From the NCBI RefSeq assembly GCF_900111685.1, contig NZ_FOHX01000021.1, forward strand, positions 62,001 to 126,000: a DNA stretch of 64,000 bases, read 5' to 3'. Origin of the DNA: Nonomuraea wenchangensis. Its GTDB lineage: Bacteria; Actinomycetota; Actinomycetes; Streptosporangiales; Streptosporangiaceae. The position numbers and the translations under genes are program-made. The notes under the pieces are model-generated. The model was not told the origin of the DNA. It made no database searches and saw only the letters and a program-made list of their open reading frames with translations. Positions 33,066 through 41,833 of the stretch are shown here, piece after piece (the first letter of the stretch is position 1; every line of letters begins with the position of its first letter).

Positions 33066-34679
33066 ATGAGGAAACCCATCGGGCTCGTGGCGGCGGCGTT
33101 CCTGTCGCTCCTCGTCTCGATGCTCGCCGCCCCTGCCCCCGCGCACGCCGCGGTCGGGCTGCGGGTCAGCGGCACCAAGATCGTGGAAGCCAACGGGAAT
33201 GCGTTCGTGATGCGCGGCGTCAGCCACGCGCACACGTGGTACACGAGCCAGACGAGCTCCTTCGCCGACATCAAGGCGCTGAAGGCCAACACCGTCCGCG
33301 TGGTGCTGAGCGGCGGCCGGTGGACGCCGAACGCCGCCTCCGACGTGGCCAACGTCGTCTCGCTGTGCAGGCAGAACCGGTTAATCTGCGTGCTCGAAAA
33401 CCACGACACCACGGGCTACGGCGAGCAGAGCGGCGCGTACACGCTGGACCAGGCAGTCACCTACTGGAACAGCGTGAAGAGCGCGCTCACCGGCACCGAG
33501 GACTTCATCATCATCAACATCGGCAACGAGCCGTACGGCAACAACAACGTCTCCGGCTGGACCAGCGCCACCTCCTCGGCCATCGCCCGCATGCGCACGC
33601 TCGGCTTCCAGCACCTGCTCATCGTGGACGCGCCCAACTGGGGCCAGGACTGGCAGTTCACCATGCGGGACAACGCCGCCACCGTGGCCGCCGCCGACCC
33701 GCAGCACAACACCGTCTTCTCCATCCACATGTACGGCGTCTTCGACACCGCCGCCGAGATCACCGCCTACCTCAACGCCTTCCAGAGTGCGGGCCTGCCG
33801 CTGATCATCGGCGAGTTCGGGTTCAACCACTCCGACGGCGACCCCGACGAGGACACCATCATGGCCCAGGCCCAGCAGCGGGCCCTCGGCTACATCGGCT
33901 GGTCGTGGAGCGGCAACGGCGGCGGCGTCGAATACCTCGACATGGTCACCAACTTCAACCCCGCCCAGCTCACCTCCTGGGGCCAGCGCATCTTCAACGG
34001 CGCGAACGGCATCGTGTCCACCTCGCGCGAGGCCACGTTCTTCAGCGGCGGCAGCAGCGACACGACCCCGCCGACCACGCCGGGCACGCCGTCGGCCGCG
34101 AACATCACCTCCTCCGGCGCCACCCTGTCCTGGACGGCCTCCACCGACACCGGCGGCTCGGGCGTGGCGGGCTACGACGTCTACCGTGAGCAGGGCGCGA
34201 CCGACCCGCTGCTCGGGACCTCGGCGACCAACTCGATCACGCTGACCGGGCTGTCGGCCGCCACGCAGTACCAGGTGTACGTACGCGCCCGCGACGTCGC
34301 CGGCAACACCTCCGCGGCCTCCGCGCTGACCACGTTCACCACCCTGTCGGGCGGCGGCGGCCCGAGCGGCGGCTGCACGGCGGCCGGCACGGTGCAGAGC
34401 CAGTGGAGCGGCGGCTACGTGGTGCAGCCGGTCACGGTCACCAACACCGGCACCTCGGCCACCACCGGCTGGACGGTCACCTTCACCCTGCCCGCCGGCC
34501 ACACCCTCTCCGGCTCGTGGAACGCCACGGTGAGCGTCAGCGGCCAGACGGTCACGGCCAAGAACGCGGGCTACAACGGCAACCTGGCCCCGAACGGCTC
34601 GACCAGCTTCGGCTTCCAGGTGGCCCGTCCGAGCGGCAACACCGCGACGGTCTCCTCCTACACCTGCGCCGCCTCCTGA
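33066..34679 (+). CDS. Secreted endo-1,4-beta-mannanase (GH5, subfamily 8 type) with FN3 and CBM2
   Basis: A 537-residue extracellular enzyme. Signal peptide to APAHA (about residue 28). The GH5 catalytic domain (29-325) reads like Streptomyces mannanases: MRGVSHAHTWY, ANTVRVVLSGGRWT, LENHDTTGYGEQ. The acid/base is Glu155 in NIGNEPYG, the nucleophile Glu250 in IGEFGFN. FN3 domain about 340-430 after a Thr/Pro linker. A Gly linker leads to CBM2 (435-537, C-TAAGTVQSQWSGGYVV to SSYTC), which binds crystalline polysaccharide. Codon 106 is TTA, inside a second AACCGGTTAA palindrome (33375-33384). Confidence 0.94.
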   Translation: MRKPIGLVAAAFLSLLVSMLAAPAPAHAAVGLRVSGTKIVEANGNAFVMRGVSHAHTWYTSQTSSFADIKALKANTVRVVLSGGRWTPNAASDVANVVSLCRQNRLICVLENHDTTGYGEQSGAYTLDQAVTYWNSVKSALTGTEDFIIINIGNEPYGNNNVSGWTSATSSAIARMRTLGFQHLLIVDAPNWGQDWQFTMRDNAATVAAADPQHNTVFSIHMYGVFDTAAEITAYLNAFQSAGLPLIIGEFGFNHSDGDPDEDTIMAQAQQRALGYIGWSWSGNGGGVEYLDMVTNFNPAQLTSWGQRIFNGANGIVSTSREATFFSGGSSDTTPPTTPGTPSAANITSSGATLSWTASTDTGGSGVAGYDVYREQGATDPLLGTSATNSITLTGLSAATQYQVYVRARDVAGNTSAASALTTFTTLSGGGGPSGGCTAAGTVQSQWSGGYVVQPVTVTNTGTSATTGWTVTFTLPAGHTLSGSWNATVSVSGQTVTAKNAGYNGNLAPNGSTSFGFQVARPSGNTATVSSYTCAAS

Positions 34680-34686
34680 ACGCGGC

Positions 34687-34718
34687 CCCGGTCCTCGCCG
34701 ACACAGGCGAGGACCGGG
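34687..34718. terminator. Strong hairpin between mannanase and sensor-kinase genes
   Basis: CCCGGTCCTCGCC (34687-34699) and GGCGAGGACCGGG (34706-34718) pair over 13 bases with a six-base loop. It separates two convergent genes and would stop transcription from both sides. Confidence 0.85.
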
Positions 34719-34720
34719 CT

Positions 34721-36760
34721 TCACGCCAAGGCTTCCGAGGGCGCGGTGAGGAGCGGGAACATCACCTCGACCCGGGTGCCCACGCCCGGCTCGCCGCTCA
34801 CCACGCAGATGCCGCCCAGCTCGGCCGCCCGCTCCCGCATCGACCCGAGCCCGACGCCCGACCGTACGGACTCGGGCAGCCCCTTGCCGTCGTCGGAGAC
34901 GAGCACCCGCAGCACCGACCGCTCCCGCTGGAGCACGACCCGGGCGGTCGAGGCCGCCGCGTGCTTGCGGACGTTGGTCAGGGCCTCCTGGACGATCCGG
35001 TAGACGGCCACCTCGACGGCGGCGGGCAGCCGGCTCAGGTCGCCCTCGACCTCCGTCTCGACCGTGATGCCCGGCGAGGAGCGCTCGGCCAGGTCGCGTA
35101 CGGCGCGGGCCAGGCCGAGGTCGTCGAGCGCGGGCGGGCGCAGACCGTAGACCAGCTCGCGGATGTCGCCGGTGACGGCGGCCATGCCGGTGTGCAGCTC
35201 GCGCAGCAGCTCGTCGGCGGTCTCCGGGGAGTCGGCGAGGCTGAGCCTGGCCATGTTGATGGTCATCGCCATGGCCGACAGGGTCTGGCCGAGGCCGTCG
35301 TGCAGGTCGCGGCGCAGGCGGCGGCGCTCCTCCTCGCGGGTGGTGAGGATGCGCTCGCGGGAACGCTGCAGGTCGGCGGCCATGCGCACGGCGTGGGCCA
35401 CGTCGGCCGCGTACGGGGTGAGCGTGGCCAGCACCCGCTCGTTGTGCGCGGCGGGGAACCTGCGCGGCCCCGGCGGCCCGACGAGCAGCCGCCCCACCCG
35501 CTCCCCGTGCCAGGTGAGCGGCACCTCGCGCGGGGCGTCGCCGACGCGGCCGCTCTCGACGTAGCGGGGCTCGCCGTCGGCCACCTCGACGGCCACGCCC
35601 TCGACCGCGAGCCCGTCGCGCAGCACGCCGACCACGGCGGTGAGCGCGTTGGCCGGGTCGCCGCGGCGCACGGCCTGGGTGAGGCGCTCGGCGAGCAGCG
35701 CCGGGTCGCCGACGGAGCCGTACAGCAGCCGGTCCACGGCCCGCTGGAGCAGGCGGCGCAGCGGCTGGAAGAACGCCCCGGCGAACAGCGCGGCGGCCAC
35801 CCCGGCGACCTGGCCGTAGCCGGAGACCACCAGGCTGGACAGCGCGCCCGCGCCGAAGTAGACCGCGCTGACCACGGCCACCACGCCGGCCGCCACGAAG
35901 GCGCGGCTGATCACCGTGTCGATGCCGTAGAGCCGGTAGCGCATCACCGAGAACGCCACCGCGAACGGGATGGCCGCCGCCCACACGATCGCCGCCCACA
36001 GCAGCTCCTCGGTGACGGCCGCGACGACCAGGAAGACGATGTAGCCGACGAAGGCCAGCAACGGCCAGCCGATCTGCCGCCGCAGCACCGGGTCGGCCCC
36101 CCGCATCCGCACCGCCAGCGAGAGCGCGGCCAGCGCCATCGCGACGTAGATGCCGGTCCAGCCGATCGCCCACAGCGTGTCGAGGTGCGGCGTGAGCGCC
36201 GGCACGGCCAGCGGGTTGGGGATGACCTCGGGGAACGGGTAGCCCGCCGCCGGCGGCGGCTCCCTGAAGGTGCTGCGTACGAACGTGAGCGTGATCGCCG
36301 CGCAGCCGAGCAGCAGCGCCGGCCGCCAGCGCGGCGACGGCAGCCGCCCGTCCGGCGAATACAACGGCAGCAGCATGGTGAGCGTCAGCCCGCACACCGC
36401 CCACCCGAGGCCCGACGGTAAGCGCATCCAGCCGGCGAGGGCCAGGTCGCCCGCGGCGGCGGCGCGGAACATCAGCGCGTCCGACAGGTCGCTGACCGCC
36501 GCCGCGAGCCCGCCGACGCACATGAGCCAGGCCATGTTGAGCCGCGGCCGGTGCACGATGAGGAACGCGCCCACGGCGGGGAAGGTCAGGGCGACCGCCG
36601 ACTGCGGGGAGGCGGTGAGCTCCGGCGTCCACTCGGCCGGCAGCCCGGCCCACACCAGCCAGGACGCGACGCCGAGCACCGGCGAGACGGCAGCCATGAT
36701 CATCGCTACCAGCCGTGCGGGCGTGGCCTTCCCGATGTCGTCGGCGAGTTGGCCGCTCAT
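34721..36760 (-). CDS. Membrane sensor histidine kinase, NarL/LiaS type, GAF-bearing
   Basis: A 679-residue kinase. About eight hydrophobic segments lie in residues 15-280. A GAF-like domain follows at 300-450 (ALTAVVGVLRDGLAVEGVAV), then HisKA_3 with phospho-His near 483 (LRRDLHDGLGQTLS), and HATPase with VLVSDDGKGLPESV and GVGLGSMRERAAELGG. Start ATG 36760 after GGAGGGCG. No response regulator is adjacent, so it is an orphan whose partner must be elsewhere. Confidence 0.9.
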   Translation of the reverse strand: MSGQLADDIGKATPARLVAMIMAAVSPVLGVASWLVWAGLPAEWTPELTASPQSAVALTFPAVGAFLIVHRPRLNMAWLMCVGGLAAAVSDLSDALMFRAAAAGDLALAGWMRLPSGLGWAVCGLTLTMLLPLYSPDGRLPSPRWRPALLLGCAAITLTFVRSTFREPPPAAGYPFPEVIPNPLAVPALTPHLDTLWAIGWTGIYVAMALAALSLAVRMRGADPVLRRQIGWPLLAFVGYIVFLVVAAVTEELLWAAIVWAAAIPFAVAFSVMRYRLYGIDTVISRAFVAAGVVAVVSAVYFGAGALSSLVVSGYGQVAGVAAALFAGAFFQPLRRLLQRAVDRLLYGSVGDPALLAERLTQAVRRGDPANALTAVVGVLRDGLAVEGVAVEVADGEPRYVESGRVGDAPREVPLTWHGERVGRLLVGPPGPRRFPAAHNERVLATLTPYAADVAHAVRMAADLQRSRERILTTREEERRRLRRDLHDGLGQTLSAMAMTINMARLSLADSPETADELLRELHTGMAAVTGDIRELVYGLRPPALDDLGLARAVRDLAERSSPGITVETEVEGDLSRLPAAVEVAVYRIVQEALTNVRKHAAASTARVVLQRERSVLRVLVSDDGKGLPESVRSGVGLGSMRERAAELGGICVVSGEPGVGTRVEVMFPLLTAPSEALA

Positions 36761-36853
36761 ACGCCCTCCGTCCTCCGGATCCGGCAAAGGGGGTCCGGCA
36801 GAACGCATTATGCCCTGGCCCCATGAACCCATAGGGCCAGGACAATATAGGCG

Positions 36854-36970
36854 CTACCGGACGGTGATCGTCGCCTTCGCCGACAGGGTCGTCGGGTGAG
36901 CAGCGGGCGCGACGGTGAGCGAGACCGTGAGTGCCAGCACCGCGAGCAGCGCCGTCTTCCGCGCGGTCAC
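36854..36970 (-). CDS. Mini-ORF: signal-peptide-like 38-residue peptide
   Basis: GTG at 36970 overlaps the GH127 stop by GTGA. The peptide is a Sec signal-like sequence (KTALLAVLALTVSLTVAPAAH) plus about 13 residues (LSAKATITVR) before the stop. It may be a real small secreted peptide, or the 5' remnant of an extracellular enzyme gene now deleted. Coupling to the arabinofuranosidase gene argues that it is translated. Confidence 0.35.
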   Translation of the reverse strand: MTARKTALLAVLALTVSLTVAPAAHPTTLSAKATITVR

Positions 36971-38778
36971 TCCTCGGCCCCGACCGGCAGCCAGACGCGC
37001 ATGGTCGCGGGGCCGCGATTGCCCCACCGGTGGTACGGCACCAGCCGCAGACCGGCGTCCGCACCCGAAGGACGCCCGTCCGGCTCGTGGCCGTACGGCC
37101 AGCCCGACGGCTCGCTGCTGCCGCCGAGCGACGCGGCGACCTCCAGCTCGACCACCCCGTTCACGTGGTGCTCCACCGGCGGGGCCACGCGGGCGGCGAG
37201 GTCGCCGAGCGGCGGCTCGTCGGCCACCGACTCCGCGCAGTAGACCAGCGGCCCGCGCTCCACGGCGGCGCTGCCCCGCAGCGCGTCCACGCGCCGGTCG
37301 GGGAACGTCCAGCGCGGCCCCATCGGCAGCTCCAGCCGCAGCTCGTCGCCGGTCCGCCAGGGGCCGTCGGCGACCGCGTACCCGGGGACGACCTCGCGCA
37401 CCTCGCCGCGGTGCGTGAGCCGCGCGCCGGCCGCCCAGGCGGGGACGCGCAGCGCGATCCTGCCCCTGCCGCCGGTGAGCGCCCGTACGGTCACCACGCC
37501 GTCCCACGGGTAGCCGGTCTCCACCTTGACCGCGAGCTCCCCGTGCCGGATCTCGGCCGGCGTCGGGTGGTGGATCTGGATGCCGTCGGCCGTGGCCGTG
37601 GCGACGTACGCGGGCAGCGAGGCCAGCGTGCGGGCGATGTTGTTCGGGCAGCAGGAGACGTCGAACCAGGGCGAGCGCAGCCCGCCCTCGGGGGCGTGGT
37701 TCACCCCGTCGAGCGGCACGGCGGGCACCCGCACCTGCAGCGGGTTGGCGTAGAAGAACGAGCGGCCGTCCAGCGCGACGCCGGTGGCCAGCATGTTGTA
37801 GAGCGTCCGCTCGGCCAGGTCGGCGTAGCGCACGTCGCCGGTCGCCAGCAGCAGCCGGTGGGACAACATGACGGAGGCGATGCTCGCGCAGGTCTCGTTG
37901 TAGGCCCGGTCGGGCGGCAGCTCGTAGTCCTCGCCGAACGACTCGTCCGCGTGACGCGAGCCCATGCCGCCGGTCAGGTGCGTACGCCGGGCCACCGTGC
38001 GCTCCCACTGCGCCTCGACCGCCTTCAGCAGCTCCTCGTCGCCGGTCTCGACGGCCACGTCCACGACGCCGGAGGCCAGGTAGAGCGCCCGTACGACGTG
38101 GCCGCGGAAGACCTGGGCCTGCCGTACCGGCAGGTCGTCCTGGTAGTAGGCGCGGCCGAAGGGGATGTCGGCGAGCGCGGGCAGGCCGCGGCGCTCGACG
38201 AAGCGGCGGGCCATCTCCAGGTAGCGCTCGGTCCCCGTCACCCGGTACAGCTCGACCAGCGCCATCTCGATCACCGGGTGCCCGCAGGTCTGCGTGCCCT
38301 CCATGAAGCGGCGGCACACGTGGTCGGCGGCCCGCACCGCGACCCGGGTCAGCGTGTCCTCGCCATGCGTGCGCAGCCGGGCGACCCCGGCCTGGATTAG
38401 GTGGCCGTAGCAGTAGAGCTCGTGGCCCCACTCCAGGTCGGTGTAGCGGCTGCCGGACCAGCGGGTGTTCAGGTAGCCGTCGCCCTCCTGGGCGCCCGCC
38501 ACGGTCTCGGCCAGCGCGGGCAGCCCCGGATGGTCCGCCCAGGCCATGGCCTCCAGCAGCTTGTAGATCTCCGAGTCGCTGAACTCGCGGCCCCGCCTCG
38601 GGCGTTCGCCGCGGAAGTTGCCGATCCAACCTTCGCGCTCTTCCCATTCCTGGCAGTGGGCGATCGTGACCTCGCGGTTGAGCGCCACCCGGTCGCCCCA
38701 GAAACCGGGCGAGAGGCGTACCGCGTCGAGGCCGAGCGGGGACAGGACGCCCGAGGAGGGCAGGACAGGGTTAGCCAC
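36967..38778 (-). CDS. Beta-L-arabinofuranosidase, GH127
   Basis: A 603-residue cytoplasmic glycosidase of the HypBA1 type. It starts LSPLGLDAVRLSPGFWGDRV. The catalytic centre is seen as YNETCAS with Glu295 and SCCPNN with Cys376-Cys377; GH127 uses a Zn-bound Cys nucleophile. The N-terminal barrel is followed by beta-sandwich domains. GTG start overlaps the permease stop by eight bases. It would release L-arabinose from imported beta-arabino-oligosaccharides. It is the last full gene of the importer operon. Confidence 0.92.
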   Translation of the reverse strand: MANPVLPSSGVLSPLGLDAVRLSPGFWGDRVALNREVTIAHCQEWEEREGWIGNFRGERPRRGREFSDSEIYKLLEAMAWADHPGLPALAETVAGAQEGDGYLNTRWSGSRYTDLEWGHELYCYGHLIQAGVARLRTHGEDTLTRVAVRAADHVCRRFMEGTQTCGHPVIEMALVELYRVTGTERYLEMARRFVERRGLPALADIPFGRAYYQDDLPVRQAQVFRGHVVRALYLASGVVDVAVETGDEELLKAVEAQWERTVARRTHLTGGMGSRHADESFGEDYELPPDRAYNETCASIASVMLSHRLLLATGDVRYADLAERTLYNMLATGVALDGRSFFYANPLQVRVPAVPLDGVNHAPEGGLRSPWFDVSCCPNNIARTLASLPAYVATATADGIQIHHPTPAEIRHGELAVKVETGYPWDGVVTVRALTGGRGRIALRVPAWAAGARLTHRGEVREVVPGYAVADGPWRTGDELRLELPMGPRWTFPDRRVDALRGSAAVERGPLVYCAESVADEPPLGDLAARVAPPVEHHVNGVVELEVAASLGGSSEPSGWPYGHEPDGRPSGADAGLRLVPYHRWGNRGPATMRVWLPVGAEE

Positions 38779-39535
38779 GCAGAGCTCCTGACATGAATCC
38801 GCGCACGTAGTGGCGCTGCAGCACGATGAACAGGACGAGACAGGGGATGGCCATGACCATGACGCCGGCCTGGAGCATGCCGTAGTCGACGGCGCCGAAC
38901 GTGCGCTGCGTCATGCTGACCACGGCCACCGGCAGCGTGAACGACGCGCCGTCGTTGAGCAGGATGAGCGGCGCGAAGAAGTCGTTCCACGAGGCGAGGA
39001 AGGCGAACAGCCCGACCGTGATCAGCGCCGGCCGCACCGCCTTGAGCAGGATGCTGGAGAAGGCGCGGAACGTGCCGCAGCCGTCCACCAGCGCCGCCTC
39101 CTCCAGCTCGCGCGGCAGCGCCTCGAACGCGTTGCGCATCATGAACAGCGCGAACGGGAGCTGGAACATCACGAACACCAGCGACAGCCCGACGAGCGAG
39201 TTCTGCAGGCCGAGGTAGCCGAGCAGCACGTAGAGCGGGATGAGGATGGTCGCGTACGGCACCATGAGGATCGCCAGCGTGGCCAGGAACAGCACGTTCT
39301 TGCCGGGGAAGTCGAAGCGGGCGAAGCCGTAGCCGCCGAGCGCCGAGACGACCAGCGTGCCGGCGACGGTCATGGTGGAGACGAGGATGCTGTTGGTCGC
39401 GTACGTGCCGACGCCCTCGCCGAAGGCGGCCATCTCCAGGTAGTTGGACGGGTCCTCCAGCGACGCCCAACCGCTCCACACCAGCGGGTACAGGAACAGC
39501 ACCGCCAGCGCCGACAGCGTGAGATAGCGACTCAT
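38771..39535 (-). CDS. Sugar ABC transporter permease (MalG type)
   Basis: A 254-residue membrane protein with six helices and the EAA loop ELEEAALVDGCGTFRAFSSILLKAVRPA. It ends RHYVRGFMSGALRG, the usual tail of MalG-like permeases. Start overlaps the other permease by ATGA. Works with the MalF-type partner and binding protein. No ATPase gene is in the operon, so a shared MsiK-type ATPase elsewhere is expected. Confidence 0.94.
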   Translation of the reverse strand: MSRYLTLSALAVLFLYPLVWSGWASLEDPSNYLEMAAFGEGVGTYATNSILVSTMTVAGTLVVSALGGYGFARFDFPGKNVLFLATLAILMVPYATILIPLYVLLGYLGLQNSLVGLSLVFVMFQLPFALFMMRNAFEALPRELEEAALVDGCGTFRAFSSILLKAVRPALITVGLFAFLASWNDFFAPLILLNDGASFTLPVAVVSMTQRTFGAVDYGMLQAGVMVMAIPCLVLFIVLQRHYVRGFMSGALRG

Positions 39536-40446
39536 CGCAGCCTCCGCATCATGAAGGTGTTGAGGCCGACGAGGGCCACGAGCAGCACGACCGACAGCGC
39601 CGCCGCGCCGCCGAGGTCGAAGCGGAAGAAGGCGTCCCGGTAGACGACCATGACCATCGACACCGTGCTGTTGTCCGGGCCGCCGTTGGTGAAGACGAAG
39701 AACTGGTCGAAGGCGAGCAGCGAGCCCGTCACGCTGAGGATGAGCATCAGGGCCAGCGTCGGGCGCAGCAGCGGCAGGGTGATCCTGGTGAAGATCTGCA
39801 GGCGGTTGGCGCCGTCGCTGCGGGCGGCCTCGTACACCTCGGTCGGGATGGCCTGCAGGCCGGTGAGCAGGATGAGCATGTTGAACCCGGCGAAGCGCCA
39901 GATGACCAGCGTGATCGTGGAGAACAGCGCCATGTTCGGGGTGCCGATCCACTTGACCGGCTCGCTGGTGAGGCCGATGGCCTGGAGCATCGGGTCGATG
40001 GGGCCGAAGTCGTTGTTCAGCATGCCGTAGAACAGCAGGCCCGCCGCGGCGAAGCCGACCGCGCCCGGCAGGAAGAACGCGGTGCGGAAGAACCCGATGC
40101 CGGGCCTGCGGTCCTGCACCAGCAGGGCCAGCCCGAGCGCCACCGCCGACAGCAGGACGGTGGTGAGGGCGGTGTACTTCAGCGTGAAGAGCACCGCGTC
40201 GACGAAGAGCGGGTTGTCGGCGATCTTGGTGTAGTTGTCCGGCGCGTTGAACGCCGGGGCGCCGAGCAGGGGCCAGCGGTTGAGCGACATCCAGACCACC
40301 AGCACCAGGGGCGCGAGGAAGAGCACGCCCACGATGACGGCCGTCGGGGCCGCGTACAGCCAGCCCTGGATCCTCCTGCTCCGCCACCGGGCGGAGGGCG
40401 CGCCATGGGCCGCCCGCCGCCCGGAACGGGTCATCGTCAAGGTCAT
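39532..40446 (-). CDS. Sugar ABC transporter permease (MalF type)
   Basis: A 304-residue permease with six helices (the first at about 32-52, PTAVIVGVLFLAPLVLVVW) and EAA motif YEAARSDGANRLQIFTRITLPLL near residue 212. Start overlaps the binding-protein stop by ATGA and its own stop overlaps the next permease. Partner of the MalG-type protein in arabino-oligosaccharide uptake. Confidence 0.94.
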   Translation of the reverse strand: MTLTMTRSGRRAAHGAPSARWRSRRIQGWLYAAPTAVIVGVLFLAPLVLVVWMSLNRWPLLGAPAFNAPDNYTKIADNPLFVDAVLFTLKYTALTTVLLSAVALGLALLVQDRRPGIGFFRTAFFLPGAVGFAAAGLLFYGMLNNDFGPIDPMLQAIGLTSEPVKWIGTPNMALFSTITLVIWRFAGFNMLILLTGLQAIPTEVYEAARSDGANRLQIFTRITLPLLRPTLALMLILSVTGSLLAFDQFFVFTNGGPDNSTVSMVMVVYRDAFFRFDLGGAAALSVVLLVALVGLNTFMMRRLR

Positions 40447-41723
40447 TGCTGCAGCGACTTCGTGATCTCGGCGTTGAGCTGCCCGAGCTTGGAGGCGTCG
40501 CCGAAGACGGCCTCACGGGCGTAGCGCAGCCACGGGCCCTGCGGGTCGTTGAAGGTCTGGCCGAAGCGCAGGGCGTACGGGGTCTGGCCCTTCGCCACCA
40601 GCGAGTTGATCAGCACCACGCGCGGGTCCTCGGACGAGTACTTGTTGCCGGCCAGGTCGGTGCGGGCGAGCACGTCCTTGTTCTTGGCCATGACCTCGAC
40701 CTGGGCCTCGTCGCCGACCGTCCAGGACAGGAACTCCCATGCGGCGTCCGCGTTCTTGGTGGTGGAGCTGATGCCGATCGAGTCGCCGCCGACGAACGTC
40801 GACTCGCCGCCGTCCGGGCCGGCGATCGGGGCGACGCCGATCTTCATCTCCTTCGGCATCAGGCCGAGCGTGGTCGAGGGCATCGGCATGACGCCGATCT
40901 CGCCCTTCGGGAAGAAGCCCGTCCAGGTCGGGCCCTGCTCCTCCTTGGCGGTCGGGCCGGTGACCTTCTTCTCGTAAAGCTCGCGCCAGATCTTGAAGAC
41001 CTCGGTCATGGCGGGCTGGTCGTTGAGCGACTGGGTGCCCTCGGCGTTCATGACCTGGCCGCCGGCGGCCCAGACGGAGGGCCAGAAGGTGAAGACGTAG
41101 CAGCCGCCGCAGTTGCCGCCGAAGAACGTGCCGTGGACCTTGCCGTCGGCGCCCAGCTTCTCCTGGACGGCGGTGGCCTGCTGGGCGAACTCCTTCAGCG
41201 ACTTCGGGCCCTGCTCGGGGTCGAGGCCGGCCTTCTCGTACAGGTCCTTGTTCCAGAACCAGACCGACAGGTCGAGGGTGTGCGGCAGCGTGTACATGCG
41301 GCCGTCGAGCGTGCCCAGCTTGATGTGCGAGGGGGCGAGCTTGTCCTTGTACGGCAAAGCCGTCACCCTGTCGGTGATGTCGAGGAACAGGCCCTGGGAG
41401 GTGTAGTTCGGGACGAAGATGACATCGGCCGCGAACACGTCGGGGAGCTGCTTGGCGCCGGCCGCGGCGGCGATGCGCGGCTGATAGTTGTCCGTCGGGA
41501 TGACGGTGAGCTTGACCTGGTTCTTGTGGGTCTTGTTGTACTGCTGGACCAGCCGCTCGCTCTGGGTCTGCGTGGCGGCGCGGGTCCACATCGTGATCGT
41601 GACGGGGCCCGCCTCCTGGGTGCCGCCGCCCCCGCTGTCACCGCCGTTCCCGCTGTTTCCGCAGGCCGCCGCTGTGAGCGCTAACACACCGAGAAGGGAG
41701 ATCCCGGCCAGCCTTCGTCTCAT
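40443..41723 (-). CDS. Sugar-binding lipoprotein of the ABC importer
   Basis: A 426-residue extracellular solute-binding protein, family 1 (MalE-like). Lipobox LTAAACG at residues 16-22, Gly/Ser linker, then VTITMWTRAATQTQSERLVQQY and LPDVFAADVIFVPNY. CGGC near residue 206 may form a disulfide. AGGAG precedes the ATG. Codon 14 is TTA and falls inside the palindrome at 41673-41686. First gene of the importer/GH127 operon, divergent from lacI. Confidence 0.94.
   Translation of the reverse strand: MRRRLAGISLLGVLALTAAACGNSGNGGDSGGGGTQEAGPVTITMWTRAATQTQSERLVQQYNKTHKNQVKLTVIPTDNYQPRIAAAAGAKQLPDVFAADVIFVPNYTSQGLFLDITDRVTALPYKDKLAPSHIKLGTLDGRMYTLPHTLDLSVWFWNKDLYEKAGLDPEQGPKSLKEFAQQATAVQEKLGADGKVHGTFFGGNCGGCYVFTFWPSVWAAGGQVMNAEGTQSLNDQPAMTEVFKIWRELYEKKVTGPTAKEEQGPTWTGFFPKGEIGVMPMPSTTLGLMPKEMKIGVAPIAGPDGGESTFVGGDSIGISSTTKNADAAWEFLSWTVGDEAQVEVMAKNKDVLARTDLAGNKYSSEDPRVVLINSLVAKGQTPYALRFGQTFNDPQGPWLRYAREAVFGDASKLGQLNAEITKSLQQ
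41673..41686. promoter_or_regulatory. Lac-operator-like palindrome inside the binding-protein gene
   Basis: TGTGAGCGCTAACA has one mismatched pair from a perfect 14-bp palindrome and is close to the ideal lac half-site. It lies 37 bases inside the binding-protein coding region, within the signal peptide, and its sequence forces a rare TTA codon. Likely a roadblock operator for a LacI protein. Confidence 0.5.
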
Positions 41724-41744
41724 GTTGTGCTCCTGGACTTAAAG

Positions 41745-41756
41745 GTTTTCGGAAAC
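41745..41756. promoter_or_regulatory. LacI operator in the divergent importer/lacI promoter
   Basis: GTTTTCGGAAAC is CG-centred with 5 of 6 matched arm positions, 21 bases upstream of the binding-protein start. CGAAA (41816-41820) and TTTCG (41825-41829) form a second inverted pair just before the lacI ATG at 41834. Both suit control by that LacI protein. Confidence 0.6.
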
Positions 41757-41833
41757 GTAGAAGAAACACGGACCTCTGTCAATGGGTGCTAGGGTGCTAA
41801 GCAGTTCACAGCGACCGAAAAGGGTTTCGAAGC

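Noticed and set aside
33381..37064. 1227-residue minus-strand frame
   Set aside because: It crosses the mannanase, the terminator and the kinase in a different frame and has the Arg/Gly/Pro composition of GC-rich shadows.
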